From positions 828,747 to 892,746 of the forward strand of contig NZ_CP047056.1 in the NCBI RefSeq assembly GCF_011065405.1: 64,000 nucleotides of DNA, written 5' to 3'. Origin of the DNA: Succinivibrio dextrinosolvens (GTDB taxonomy: Bacteria; Pseudomonadota; Gammaproteobacteria; Enterobacterales; Succinivibrionaceae). This document shows, piece after piece, positions 39,511-48,872 of the stretch (position 1 is the first letter of the stretch; the number at the start of each line of letters is the position of its first letter). A model generated the notes under the pieces. The model saw only the letters and a list, made by a program, of their open reading frames with translations, ran no database searches and was not told the DNA's origin. A program made the position numbers and the translations under genes.

Positions 39511-40923
39511 TTAAAGAGCATAGCCTTTCTTTTTGGTCTTGGTTTTATAATGCTTTCTGTAGTTATCTCGAGCCTTTGAAACCCAGGCCTTTGACTTCCA
39601 GCGCAGTAGCATAATAAGACCGCGTGTACACTCATCACAGCAGAAACCAATCCAGACGCCTAGAAGGCCCATTCCCATATAAAGACTCAGGAAAGTTCCT
39701 ACAGGAACAGAAACGCCCCACATGGAAAATATAGCCATAAACATAGGGAACTTGGCATCATTAACAGCACGAAGCGAGTTAATGATAATGATGTTTAGAA
39801 TTCGTCCCATTTCCATAATCAGAGATACATAGAAAATCGGTCTGGCAATTTCAAAAACAGTTGAATCTGAAGTAAAGATTGAAAGAACAGCATCTCCCAT
39901 CCAGATAGGGATATTGATAACCAGTAAAGCAGTAATGCAAAGACCGATCTTCACTGAATGCAGTAACTGTTTATTAGCAAGCTTTAACTTCATAGCTCCA
40001 GCATACTGGGAAATCAGAATCTCCGTACCAAGAGCTATTGAAATTGAGAAAAGCATTATAATGGTGCACATCTGCATATAGATGCCATGTGTAGCCAGAG
40101 CTGTTGAGCCAAGAGTACCAACAACAGAAGTCATAAACAGGAACTGCAGCTGCCAGGTCATATTTTCACCGGCGCCAGGGATTCCTACCGCAAAAATCTG
40201 TTTTAGAATATCTTTTTTAACAACAAAGAAGAATTTTGGAATAATTCGAATCTTTGTTCTAGTTCTCATCAGATAGAAAAGAAATGCAACTGACAGAAAA
40301 CGTGCAAGCACAGCACTGATAGCCACGCCATAGATTCCCATCTTTGGAAAACCGAAATGACCGAATAAAAGCGCATAGTTACTGATAATAACAAAGACAT
40401 TAGCAGCAATGTTCACATACATAGGATCACGAGTTCTTCCATATGCTCTAAGAATAGAAGAACAGCAAAGATTAACAGCCTCTGCGATGAACATAATAGA
40501 AAGTATCATCAGGTAGTTTTTTGAAGTTACATATATATCATCAGGAATATTCATAATATCGCAGATGAGTTTTGCTCCAAAAAAACAGCCAGAGGTAATT
40601 AGAATTCCCCATACAATGTTAAGACCAAAAGACATATGCACAATACGTCTTAACATCTTCTTATTGCCTTTTCCAATTGCCTGAGCACAGCAGACACAGA
40701 CACCAATGTTAATAAAGTTAAACAGGGTAAAGGCAAACTGGAAAGCCTGACCGCCAAGATTCATTTCTGCCACTGCCTGCAGTGACAGCATACTTACCAT
40801 TGCAGTATTGATGATAATGGTAAAAAAATGCATTGTAAGATCAATGAATATAGGCCAGCTTAAAGAGAAAAGCTTTCCATGTTTTGGACCTGATGCCAGT
40901 TGTTGAGGTGAAGTGTCAGACAT
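39511..40923 (-). CDS. MATE-family exporter, second copy
   Basis: 470 residues, about twelve membrane helices in two halves. Characteristic strings are SLSWPIFIDLTMHFFTIIINTAMVSMLS near the start, ILRAYGRTRDPMYVNIAANV at the inter-helix loop and GIPGAGENMTWQLQFLFMTSVVG opening the second half. It differs from the MATE at 20429, so this is not a recent duplicate. A basic C-terminal tail of about 25 residues (RKHYKTKTKKKGYAL) is unusual. Substrate unknown. Confidence 0.9.
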   Translation of the reverse strand: MSDTSPQQLASGPKHGKLFSLSWPIFIDLTMHFFTIIINTAMVSMLSLQAVAEMNLGGQAFQFAFTLFNFINIGVCVCCAQAIGKGNKKMLRRIVHMSFGLNIVWGILITSGCFFGAKLICDIMNIPDDIYVTSKNYLMILSIMFIAEAVNLCCSSILRAYGRTRDPMYVNIAANVFVIISNYALLFGHFGFPKMGIYGVAISAVLARFLSVAFLFYLMRTRTKIRIIPKFFFVVKKDILKQIFAVGIPGAGENMTWQLQFLFMTSVVGTLGSTALATHGIYMQMCTIIMLFSISIALGTEILISQYAGAMKLKLANKQLLHSVKIGLCITALLVINIPIWMGDAVLSIFTSDSTVFEIARPIFYVSLIMEMGRILNIIIINSLRAVNDAKFPMFMAIFSMWGVSVPVGTFLSLYMGMGLLGVWIGFCCDECTRGLIMLLRWKSKAWVSKARDNYRKHYKTKTKKKGYAL

Positions 40924-41030
40924 AACGGTTTAGTAATATGTTCTAATGTGTTAAAAAAGCAAAAAAACTGACGCTAGCATATCACAATATCAGTAGTGTG
41001 ACATGAGTTGAATCTGGATTAAGACATGAA

Positions 41031-41062
41031 ATTAAAAAAGGGCGATTTTTTACTTCGCCCTT
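41031..41062 (-). terminator. terminator of the amino-acid ABC operon
   Basis: Stem AAGGGCG / CGCCCTT; on the minus strand it continues into TTTTTTAATTTC. It is about 20 bases after the ATPase stop. Confidence 0.85.
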
Positions 41063-41081
41063 CCTTTGTATATCAGAAAAA

Positions 41082-41801
41082 CTAAAGAATCTTAGCAAGG
41101 AACTCTTTGGTTCTTTCATGCTTAGGATTTGAGAACAATTCCTCAGGGTTGGAGTCCTCAAGAATTTTACCCTGATCTACAAACAGGACTCTGTCAGCAA
41201 CCTGTCTAGCAAAGCCCATTTCATGAGTTACACACATCATGGTCATACCAGACTGGGCAAGATCCTTCATTACATCCAAAACTTCATTAACCATCTCCGG
41301 ATCAAGTGCGGAAGTTGGCTCATCAAAAAGCATTACCTGTGGTTCCATAGCTAGCGCTCTGGCTATGGCAACACGCTGCTGCTGACCACCTGACAACTGT
41401 GATGGATAAGACTTTGCCTTATCGCCAAGACCAACTCTTACAAGAAGTTCCATTGCTTTCTTTTCAGCTTCTTCCCTACTCTTCTTTCTTACAGAAATAG
41501 GAGCAACTGTAATGTTATCCAGAACAGTCATATGAGGAAACAGATTAAAGTGCTGGAACACCATTCCTACTTCAGCTCTAATCTTGTTGATATTGGTTGC
41601 TCTGGTAATAGTTTCACCATTGATTGAAATGGTTCCGGAAGAAGGCACCTCAAGATAATTAACACATCTTAACAATGTACTTTTACCAGAACCTGAAGGT
41701 CCGATAACAACAACAACTTCACTCTTTTTTACACGTAAGTCGATTCCACGAAGAATCTGATTGGAACCGTAATTTTTATGCAAATCTTTAATAACAATCA
41801 T
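41082..41801 (-). CDS. Polar amino-acid ABC transporter ATPase (GlnQ/HisP-like)
   Basis: Cytoplasmic ATPase of an amino-acid importer. Walker [19 protein letters not shown] near residue 33, signature [20 protein letters not shown] near 135, Walker [16 protein letters not shown] and the H-loop [15 protein letters not shown] are all present. 239 residues, as expected. Last gene of the binding protein, permease, ATPase operon; it starts 9 bases after the permease stop. Confidence 0.95.
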   Translation of the reverse strand: MIVIKDLHKNYGSNQILRGIDLRVKKSEVVVVIGPSGSGKSTLLRCVNYLEVPSSGTISINGETITRATNINKIRAEVGMVFQHFNLFPHMTVLDNITVAPISVRKKSREEAEKKAMELLVRVGLGDKAKSYPSQLSGGQQQRVAIARALAMEPQVMLFDEPTSALDPEMVNEVLDVMKDLAQSGMTMMCVTHEMGFARQVADRVLFVDQGKILEDSNPEELFSNPKHERTKEFLAKIL

Positions 41802-41809
41802 TCGGAAAC

Positions 41810-42502
41810 CTATTTTCTGCGAGTATCTGCGTTATACTTTTTCTCTAAATAAGCAACAAACTGGCTTATTGTTAAAGTCATAATTAAATAGATAATTGCA
41901 ACAGCAGTCCAAATTTCGAATGATCTGTAGGTTGCGGCAATAATCAGCTGACCTTTTCGGGTAAGTTCTTCGAAACCGATAACAGAAACCAGTGAAGAAT
42001 CCTTTAGCATGGCAATGAACTCATTACCCAACTGAGGAATAGTTCTTCTAAAGGCCTGAGGGATTACAATCTTGGACATGGTCTGAGACCAGGTTAAACC
42101 AAGAGAACGACCTGCCTCGAACTGACCTCTATCAATAGACTGAATACCAGCGCGGAAAATTTCGGCCACATAAGCTCCGGAATTGATTGAACATGCAACA
42201 ACCGCAGCAATATAAGGTTCAATTCTTGTTCCCAGAATAGAAGGAAGCGCAAAATAAATAATAAAGATCTGAACCAGAAGTGGTGTTCCGCGAATTATGT
42301 CAACATAAACTTTTGCAGGGAACCGCAGCAATTTATAGTTTGATAATTCGGCAATGCCGACAAATAAACCGATTAAAACACCACATGATACAGCTACCAA
42401 TGTAATCTTCAGAGTAACCAAAGCACCTAATAATAAAAGTTTGGCGGTGCTTTCTACAAACTGAACATCGATAGTCTGAAAGTATTCAATTATTGAATTC
42501 AT
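41810..42502 (-). CDS. Polar amino-acid ABC transporter permease (GlnP/HisM-like)
   Basis: Inner-membrane permease of 230 residues with about five helices. The core HisMQ motifs are present: [47 protein letters not shown] and the EAA loop [27 protein letters not shown]. The single permease suggests a homodimer. It is the middle gene of the operon, about 45 bases after the binding-protein stop. Confidence 0.95.
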   Translation of the reverse strand: MNSIIEYFQTIDVQFVESTAKLLLLGALVTLKITLVAVSCGVLIGLFVGIAELSNYKLLRFPAKVYVDIIRGTPLLVQIFIIYFALPSILGTRIEPYIAAVVACSINSGAYVAEIFRAGIQSIDRGQFEAGRSLGLTWSQTMSKIVIPQAFRRTIPQLGNEFIAMLKDSSLVSVIGFEELTRKGQLIIAATYRSFEIWTAVAIIYLIMTLTISQFVAYLEKKYNADTRRK

Positions 42503-42548
42503 ACTTAGATCATCTTACCTTAAAGCAATCTCTGCTTGGAGTGACAAC

Positions 42549-43283
42549 TTATTCTTCTACGTTAAACCACTTCTTATGGATTTCAGCAAACTTGCCATTC
42601 TTACGAATCTTGTCTAATCCGTCATTGATCTGCTTTAACAGTTCAGGATTCTTCTTAGAAACCATGATGCCGTAATCTTCACCATTTAATAACTCTTTAA
42701 TTTCTACAACAGAGTCATCATTCTTGGTACGTAAAAAATATAGGTTAACAGGTCTGTCATTCAGTACAGCTTCACAACCCTTGGTCTTAAGCTCCATAAT
42801 AGCCTCAGGAACAGTGTTGTAAGTACCGACATTTCCAGAAATCTTCTGAGCTGCATTTGCACCGGTTGTACCAATCTGAGCACATAAACGAGATGACTTT
42901 AGAGAGTCAAATGAAGGATACTTTGAAACATCCTCTTTACGAATAACTGCGCTGATACCTGACTTGTAGTAAGGATCAGAGAAATTTACACGCTGTGCTC
43001 TTTCCTCAGTAATGGTAACACCAGCAATTGCGCCCTCAAGCTGAGAGGTTAAAACACTAGGGACTAAAGCATCAAAAGGCATATTGACAATTTCAACATC
43101 AAAACCTTCCTCAGCAGCAATTGCCTTGATAATGTCAATATCGAAACCGATAATTTCAGACTTCTCATTTGTAAACTCGAAAGGAGCAAAAGTAGCCTCT
43201 GTTCCAATTTTAACAGTATTAGCATTAGCAATAGATAAAGCTGAGCAGATAGTTAAAGCTGCCAGTATTAGACCTTTTTTCAT
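42549..43283 (-). CDS. Amino-acid ABC transporter binding protein
   Basis: Periplasmic solute-binding protein, family 3. The start at 43283 gives a clean signal peptide (MKKGLILAALTICSALSIANA) and GGGGGA seven bases upstream; a longer in-frame start adds 37 residues without a ribosome site. The mature protein has TEATFAPFEFTNEKSEIIGFDID, the family 3 signature, and GAIAGVTITEERAQRVNFSDPY. 244 residues. The ligand could be glutamine, arginine, histidine or cystine; not settled here. Confidence 0.93.
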   Translation of the reverse strand: MKKGLILAALTICSALSIANANTVKIGTEATFAPFEFTNEKSEIIGFDIDIIKAIAAEEGFDVEIVNMPFDALVPSVLTSQLEGAIAGVTITEERAQRVNFSDPYYKSGISAVIRKEDVSKYPSFDSLKSSRLCAQIGTTGANAAQKISGNVGTYNTVPEAIMELKTKGCEAVLNDRPVNLYFLRTKNDDSVVEIKELLNGEDYGIMVSKKNPELLKQINDGLDKIRKNGKFAEIHKKWFNVEE

Positions 43284-43567
43284 ATTTAATCCCCCATATG
43301 TAACTGTTTGCAGTTCCCACAAACGATGGGTGCATTTTAGCAAATATATGCGACATAAGCCAAAAAATTTCCGGTATTTTATAAATATTGGCATATTTTT
43401 TTCTTAACATGTATGTTGTGATGCAAACAACTAGCCCTTTAATTTGTCTTTTTCATACTTAAAGAAAGCAAAATTAAAAGATTTAAATGTATATTTAAAA
43501 TATTTAATCTAAAATAGAAAGGCTACACACAAAATAATTGTCTCTATATTTTTTTGGAGAAATTTTT

Positions 43568-44182
43568 ATGACAATAAAAAATGTGGTTTTCGACTTTGGT
43601 GGTGTTTTACTCGACTGGAATCCACGCTATTTCTACCGTGATATTTTTAAAGATGATGAAAAAATGGAGTATTTCATTAAAAATATCGTAACCTCCACCT
43701 GGAATGCGCAGATGGATAGAGGTAGAACATTCGAAGAATGCATGAAGGAGTTATCTGAATTAAATCCTGATTACAAAAATGAAATCAACCAGTACAGAAG
43801 TGGCTGGGAGAAAATGCTTAAAGGAGAAATTCCTGAAGGTATGAGGGTGTTCAATGCGGTTTTAGACTCAGGAAAATTCAAAATGTACGGTCTGACCAAC
43901 TGGTCTGCAGAAACCTTCCCATATGCCTACAACAAATATACTTTCTTACAAAAGCTTGAGGGTATAGTCGTTTCAGGCGAGGAAAAAATGGTTAAGCCAG
44001 AGAAAGGTATATATCTAACCTTGCTTGAAAGATATAATCTGGTTCCAGAAGAAACATTCTTCATGGATGACAACATCAATAATGTTGAGGTTGCCTTAAG
44101 CCGAGGAATGCATGCGGTTCAGTTTACTGGAACAGACGAAAACTTAGAACAGATTGCCAAGATTCTTGAAATAAAGATTTAA
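43568..44182 (+). CDS. HAD-family phosphatase (YihX-like)
   Basis: 204 residues from the ATG at 43568, which has GGAG eight bases upstream. HAD motif I is VFDFGGVLLDWNPRYF (nucleophile Asp9), with a helical cap, motif II GLTNWS, motif III lysine in EKMVKPEKGIYLTLLERY and motif IV FMDDNINNVEVA. The layout matches YihX, an alpha-glucose-1-phosphate phosphatase in E. coli. That would fit the nearby maltose genes, but the substrate is inferred. A strong terminator follows. Confidence 0.88.
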   Translation: MTIKNVVFDFGGVLLDWNPRYFYRDIFKDDEKMEYFIKNIVTSTWNAQMDRGRTFEECMKELSELNPDYKNEINQYRSGWEKMLKGEIPEGMRVFNAVLDSGKFKMYGLTNWSAETFPYAYNKYTFLQKLEGIVVSGEEKMVKPEKGIYLTLLERYNLVPEETFFMDDNINNVEVALSRGMHAVQFTGTDENLEQIAKILEIKI

Positions 44183-44210
44183 TTTTTTTCGGTAATTTCA
44201 CCTTATTCTA

Positions 44211-44245
44211 AGAGATTTCCTTACAAAGGAAATCTCTTTTTTTTT
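44211..44245 (+). terminator. intrinsic terminator of the HAD gene
   Basis: Perfect 12-bp stem AGAGATTTCCTT / AAGGAAATCTCT, 3-base loop, then a run of T. Confidence 0.95.
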
Positions 44246-44251
44246 CATGCA

Positions 44252-44292
44252 CAAGAACTTAAGAAACTAAGTTCTTGGGCATGCTTTTTTTA
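44252..44292 (+). terminator. second tandem T-tailed hairpin
   Basis: Stem CAAGAACTTA / TAAGTTCTTG with loop AGAAAC, extended below by CATGC / GCATG, then CTTTTTTTATTTTTTTC. It sits directly after the first terminator, so either a back-up terminator or the end of a short RNA. Confidence 0.6.
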
Positions 44293-44310
44293 TTTTTTTC
44301 TTCAAAATAT

Positions 44311-44338
44311 TAAAGTTTGAAATCTGAATTACCGTTAA
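44311..44338 (+). promoter_or_regulatory. FliA (sigma-28) type promoter
   Basis: TAAAGTTT matches the -35 consensus fully; ACCGTTAA matches six of eight bases of GCCGATAA after a 12-base spacer (11 is usual). It is 27 bases before a YjfB-like motility gene. Confidence 0.75.
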
Positions 44339-44365
44339 ATGGTAATAGAGTATAAGAGGTGAGGT

Positions 44366-44578
44366 ATGAGCACTGTAAATTCAAATTTTGGAAATGAAGC
44401 ATTAAGTGCTGCAATGATGAAAAAAGCCTCTGAGGCACAGGGACAGATCGCTATGGCTCTATTAAGTGGAGCCGCTCAGACAGCATCCCAGACATCTCAT
44501 ATGAATGCACCTGCAGCACCAGTACCACAGGTAACAAACACACCATCAACAGGTGGAAATATTGATACCTATGCGTAA
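44366..44578 (+). CDS. YjfB-like putative motility protein
   Basis: A 70-residue protein resembling the YjfB family of small flagellar-associated proteins. It has a central helix (AMMKKASEAQGQIAMALLSGAAQ), a Pro/Ala-rich stretch and the ending GGNIDTYA, close to the family G-x-NID end. It has no membrane segment. A GAGGT ribosome site precedes the ATG, and a sigma-28 type promoter lies just above, which fits late flagellar expression. Its role is not established in any organism I know. Confidence 0.75.
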   Translation: MSTVNSNFGNEALSAAMMKKASEAQGQIAMALLSGAAQTASQTSHMNAPAAPVPQVTNTPSTGGNIDTYA

Positions 44579-44606
44579 AATTTATTCTTTTAATTTTCTC
44601 ACAAAC

Positions 44607-44632
44607 AAGGGAGCCTTTCGGCTCCCTTTTTT
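44607..44632. terminator. terminator shared by the yjfB-like gene and the mal operon
   Basis: Perfect 9-bp stem AAGGGAGCC / GGCTCCCTT, loop TTTC, then TTTT on plus; A-rich before it gives a weaker T tail on minus. Convergent genes on both sides. Confidence 0.9.
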
Positions 44633-44664
44633 CTTGGCAAATTTGACAGATTAAACTGCTGTCA

Positions 44665-45822
44665 TCAGCTTCTCTTGTACACTGCTGTACGAGGGAATGC
44701 CTTTCCTTCCTCATCAAACAGATAACATGCAGATGAAGGAATTCCTACTTCCATGGTGTCACCAGGACGAACATCAAGCTCACCATCAGACTTAAAAGTA
44801 AAATCTGATCCAACCTCTGATGACTCACAGTCCATATATACAAAGAACTCAGCACCAAGATTCTCGGTTACAGATACCTTGCAGGAGATCTTGCCACCAT
44901 CAGCCTTATCAGAATCTGCTTTTACAAGGTGCTCTGGTCTTACACCAAGTGTTACTGTATTACCAACCTGAGATCTTCTTGCATCAACACATGCGGAGAT
45001 CTTTTCTCCATTTGATAGTTTAACTACACACTTGTCTTCAGCAACTGATTCAATCTCTCCTTTTAGGAAGTTCATCTTTGGAGAACCGATGAAGCCTGCT
45101 ACAAACTTGTTTACAGGGTGATTATACAGCTCAAGAGGAGCACCGAACTGTTCTAGGTTTGACTCTGTCTGAGGGTTCATTGCCAGAGGACTTAAAACAC
45201 AGATCTTATCTGCAAGAGTCATTGCCTCAACCTGATCGTGGGTAACATAAATAATGGTAGCATTCAGTTCACGATGCAGTTTAGCAATTTCCAGTCTCAT
45301 CTTCACACGCAGTGCTGCATCAAGATTTGATAAAGGTTCATCAAACAGGAATACAGATGGGTTCTGAACTATACAGCGTCCAATTGCGACACGCTGACGC
45401 TGACCGCCTGATAGAGCCTTTGGTTTACGCTCAAGAAAAGCCTCTAGACCTAATATGTCAGCAGCCTGAACAACACGACGACGGATTTCTTCCTTATCCA
45501 TCTTCTTTAATTTCAGACCAAAAGCCATATTCTCAAACACAGTCATGTGAGGATAAAGAGCATAAGACTGGAATACCATTCCAATGTTTCTCTGTGATGG
45601 AGGAACATCATTTACTCTCTTGCCTCCAATCATCAGGTCACCGTCGGTAATATCCTCAAGGCCGGCAATCATTCTTAAGAGAGTCGATTTACCGCATCCT
45701 GATGGACCAACAAACACGATGAAATCACCATCTTTAATGTCAAGATTGATATTTCTTAAAGTATCCTTTAATAAAACAGGGTTATAGTTCTTTCTTACTT
45801 TCTGTAATAATACGTCTGCCAT
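44665..45822 (-). CDS. malK: Maltose/maltodextrin ABC transporter ATPase MalK
   Basis: ATPase of the maltose importer and, in enterics, a regulatory partner of MalT. Walker A GPSGCGKSTLLRMIAGLED near residue 37, signature LSGGQRQRVAIGRCIV near 134, Walker B FLFDEPLSNLDAALRVKMR and the C-terminal regulatory OB-like domain (from about 240) with TLGVRPEHLV. 385 residues, close to 371 in E. coli. Last gene of malE-malF-malG-malK, 50 bases after malG. The E. coli gene sits divergent from malEFG, so the order differs. No malT is in the window. Confidence 0.93.
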   Translation of the reverse strand: MADVLLQKVRKNYNPVLLKDTLRNINLDIKDGDFIVFVGPSGCGKSTLLRMIAGLEDITDGDLMIGGKRVNDVPPSQRNIGMVFQSYALYPHMTVFENMAFGLKLKKMDKEEIRRRVVQAADILGLEAFLERKPKALSGGQRQRVAIGRCIVQNPSVFLFDEPLSNLDAALRVKMRLEIAKLHRELNATIIYVTHDQVEAMTLADKICVLSPLAMNPQTESNLEQFGAPLELYNHPVNKFVAGFIGSPKMNFLKGEIESVAEDKCVVKLSNGEKISACVDARRSQVGNTVTLGVRPEHLVKADSDKADGGKISCKVSVTENLGAEFFVYMDCESSEVGSDFTFKSDGELDVRPGDTMEVGIPSSACYLFDEEGKAFPRTAVYKRS

Positions 45823-45871
45823 TTTTTTTATCTCTTTTATAAATCTTTAAACTATTCTATTTCTACTATTA

Positions 45872-47110
45872 TTAACCTTTTACGCCACCAGCGGTCAAAC
45901 CACCGACTAACCAACGCTGGGCCAGCAGGAATACAATGGTAATTGGTAAACCTGACAGAACTGCGGCGGCTGCGAAATCACCCCATAGATAATTCTGAGG
46001 ATACAGGTACTGCTGAGCGCCCACTGCAAGAGTCAGTTCATCCATATCTAACAGAAGAACTGATGCAACAGGAACCTCAGCAACAGTTGCGATAAATGCA
46101 AGGATGAACACAACAGCAAGAATTGGAACTGATAGAGGTAAAAGAATCAGTCTGAATGCTTGCCATGGGGTTGCGCCATCAATTGCTGCGGCCTCTTCTA
46201 ATGAAGAATCAATAGTCTCGAAGTAACCTTTTATTGTCCAGATATGAAGTGCAATACCACCCATATATGAAAGAATCAGACCACCATGAGTATTTAAACC
46301 AAGCCATGGAATATACTCACCAATCTTATCAAACAGAGCATAGATAGCGACCAGTGCCAGTACAGCAGGGAACATCTGGAAAATCAGCATTCCATTTAAG
46401 ATTGTGTTCTTACCTGCAAACTTCATACGGGCAAAAGCGTATGCTGAGGTAGTAGAAAGACAGATGATCAGGAATGAGGTAATAAAGGCAACCTTTACAG
46501 AATTCCATAACCAGCGTAAAACAGGGAATGGAGGCGGTGTAATGGTCTCCTTATAAATACCATATGAGGTTCCTTCTTTATCATTCTTATCAATGACATA
46601 TCTTAAAGAAGAATCCCCTTCCCCTGTCTTTACCACAATCTTGTGAGCAAGTAACTTGCAGAGAGCGAATGCGGAATCAGAATCAGATAGCTTGCCTGAA
46701 TCAATTGATTCAACATCAAAGCTTGATGAAACCTCAACAGCATCATCCAAAGACTCAACTTTCTTGACATCTTCAGGATCAAAAGCCTCAGATATAAAGG
46801 CTCTGAAGGAATCATCTTCCTTTGTTGAAACATACATCTGAACTTTGCCATCATCTGTATTTACAAAATTAACCTCAGATCCAGGAACACGGTTAAGCTT
46901 TGTTACATTAAATCCTAAAGCCAATCGCCAGTGATCCAGAGTCGAAGTTGATAACTTAGGAATTACATCACCCACAGAATAGTTTCCCTGTCTGAAGGAA
47001 ATTGCAACAATCATCAGCAGAGGAAACATAATTAAGCTTAGGAAAAACAGCATGAAAATATGAGCGGCTGCTTTTCTGTATTTTAAAGATTTTGGTTGAA
47101 CAATAGCCAT
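45872..47110 (-). CDS. malG: Maltose ABC transporter permease MalG with a large periplasmic insertion
   Basis: Inner-membrane permease. The ATG at 47110 has GGGAG at good spacing. Nearly every E. coli MalG segment is recognisable: [68 protein letters not shown], the EAA loop [20 protein letters not shown] and the end GLTAGGVKG. The oddity is about 115 extra residues (about 68-184) between LALGF and ITPPPFPV, where E. coli has about eight. They are acidic and soluble-looking, in the first periplasmic loop. Total 412 residues against 296. Confidence 0.92.
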   Translation of the reverse strand: MAIVQPKSLKYRKAAAHIFMLFFLSLIMFPLLMIVAISFRQGNYSVGDVIPKLSTSTLDHWRLALGFNVTKLNRVPGSEVNFVNTDDGKVQMYVSTKEDDSFRAFISEAFDPEDVKKVESLDDAVEVSSSFDVESIDSGKLSDSDSAFALCKLLAHKIVVKTGEGDSSLRYVIDKNDKEGTSYGIYKETITPPPFPVLRWLWNSVKVAFITSFLIICLSTTSAYAFARMKFAGKNTILNGMLIFQMFPAVLALVAIYALFDKIGEYIPWLGLNTHGGLILSYMGGIALHIWTIKGYFETIDSSLEEAAAIDGATPWQAFRLILLPLSVPILAVVFILAFIATVAEVPVASVLLLDMDELTLAVGAQQYLYPQNYLWGDFAAAAVLSGLPITIVFLLAQRWLVGGLTAGGVKG

Positions 47111-47125
47111 TTTCAAAACTCCCTA

Positions 47126-48793
47126 TTACTGCTGCATTGCACTGTTTTTTGCAAATTTAAGCTGAAGCAGACTTAGAAGACCTACCACGATGAAGATCAT
47201 GGTGGCAACTGCTGCAGCCAGACCGTAATCGTTACCTTTTCCACCTTCGAAAGCGATTCTGTAGGTAAAGCTTACAAGCAAATCAGTGTAACCTGCAGGA
47301 GCCTGAGTAGCTTCAATAATGTCTGGACCACCTGAAGTCAGAAGCTGAATCAGAACGAAATTATTGAAGTTGAAGGCAAAGGATGCAATTAACAGCGGAG
47401 CCAATGGTTTAATCAGCAGAGGCAGAGTTATGCATTTGAGGTTAGTCCATGGACTTGCCCCTTCAATTGCAGTAGCCTCATAAAGATCATCAGGAATTGA
47501 TTTTAAAAGACCCATGCATAGGATCATCATATATGGATAACCAAGCCAACAGTTAACAATCAGGATCATGCCTCGGGCTGCCCAAGGGTCTGTGAACCAT
47601 TCAATAGATGACCACTCTAGTCCAAGGAAATTATATATAGGAGCCATTACTGCGTTTAAGAACACATTAAGTTCACCGAAATTCTGATTGAAAAGACCTT
47701 TGAAAACCAGAATTGAAATGAATGATGGTACTGCGTAAGGAAGAATCAGAAATACTCTATAGATCCCCTTAAAGCGAAGGAACTCCCACTGAACAAGGCA
47801 GGCAAGTACAAGACCTATTGCCAGAGTAATAATCACAGTTAAACCGGAGAAACATACAGTCCAGGTAAAAATCTTAAGGAAAGGCATACGAATGCTTTCG
47901 TTAGATAGGAACTTAACATAATTCTTTAAGCCGACACCAACTTTAAAACCAGGAGCAAATTCCTCGCCTTGAAGTTCTCCCTTTTCATTTGCATACTGGT
48001 AGTAGCCAGTTTCCATGTTAGGAAGAAACAGCTGCTTGGACTGAACATCCCATAAGGCATTGTGTTCTTTAACCACGTAGCCGTTTTCTGCTGTCATACC
48101 TTTTTTAAGAGGAACGAACTTTTCATCCTCAGCACTGAACTTTCTAAGACCGCTTAAGGTCAGATCCTGTTTTTTCTCAGCCAGATGCAGATTCAGTCTT
48201 TGAATATTATTCTTTAAAGTCAGCATCTGTCTCATAGGAACAACAGTTCCCTGGACAGAGTCTGAACTAGCTTTCACAAGGTTAATTGAAATTGGTTTTA
48301 TATTGTCATTATCAGCATCTGAATTCTGTACCAGAGCAACAGGCTTATCAAGTTTGAATGACTCTCCATCTTTGCTTAGAAGAAGGTCATACTTGCCGTT
48401 ACCAAGATCGTACAGTTTGAAATCGTAATCACTCCCCTCCGTCTTAAAGGTTTTCTTCAGATGATACTTCATGGCATTTTCTACACTCATAACATGAGCA
48501 CCAGAATAATTGGTGAATGAAATCCAGAGAGTATAGATCAGAGGGAAGATAATAAATGCAGTCATGCCGGCTACAGCAGGGAATGCATAGCGCTGAGCAT
48601 ACATTTTCTTGCTTACAAAAACATATACACCAACACCCACAAGTACAAGATCAAGCAGAGGATATGCAATATCTCCGTTAATATACATGCAGACATCAGC
48701 ATATAAATTTACAAGAACAATTAGTAAAACAATTGTCCATTTCATAGCGACTTTTGGACAAAGTTTCTTATCCTGAATCGATGACAGAATCAT
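47126..48793 (-). CDS. malF: Maltose ABC transporter permease MalF
   Basis: Inner-membrane permease partner of MalG. The start at 48793 has AGGA nine bases upstream; a longer frame adds a hydrophobic leader without a ribosome site. Two N-terminal helices precede AFPAVAGMTAFIIFPLIYTLW and then a large periplasmic P2 domain (about residues 100-305), the MalE-docking region in E. coli. It is about 30 residues longer than in E. coli. The EAA region YEATAIEGASPWTNLKCITLP is intact. 555 residues against 514. It sits between malE and malG. Confidence 0.92.
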   Translation of the reverse strand: MILSSIQDKKLCPKVAMKWTIVLLIVLVNLYADVCMYINGDIAYPLLDLVLVGVGVYVFVSKKMYAQRYAFPAVAGMTAFIIFPLIYTLWISFTNYSGAHVMSVENAMKYHLKKTFKTEGSDYDFKLYDLGNGKYDLLLSKDGESFKLDKPVALVQNSDADNDNIKPISINLVKASSDSVQGTVVPMRQMLTLKNNIQRLNLHLAEKKQDLTLSGLRKFSAEDEKFVPLKKGMTAENGYVVKEHNALWDVQSKQLFLPNMETGYYQYANEKGELQGEEFAPGFKVGVGLKNYVKFLSNESIRMPFLKIFTWTVCFSGLTVIITLAIGLVLACLVQWEFLRFKGIYRVFLILPYAVPSFISILVFKGLFNQNFGELNVFLNAVMAPIYNFLGLEWSSIEWFTDPWAARGMILIVNCWLGYPYMMILCMGLLKSIPDDLYEATAIEGASPWTNLKCITLPLLIKPLAPLLIASFAFNFNNFVLIQLLTSGGPDIIEATQAPAGYTDLLVSFTYRIAFEGGKGNDYGLAAAVATMIFIVVGLLSLLQLKFAKNSAMQQ

Positions 48794-48872
48794 GTCTAAA
48801 ATTCCTAATTTGCCAAAAAAAAGTAAAAAAATTCCCAGCACTAAAAGACATGCTGGGAGATTAGTTATTCGA

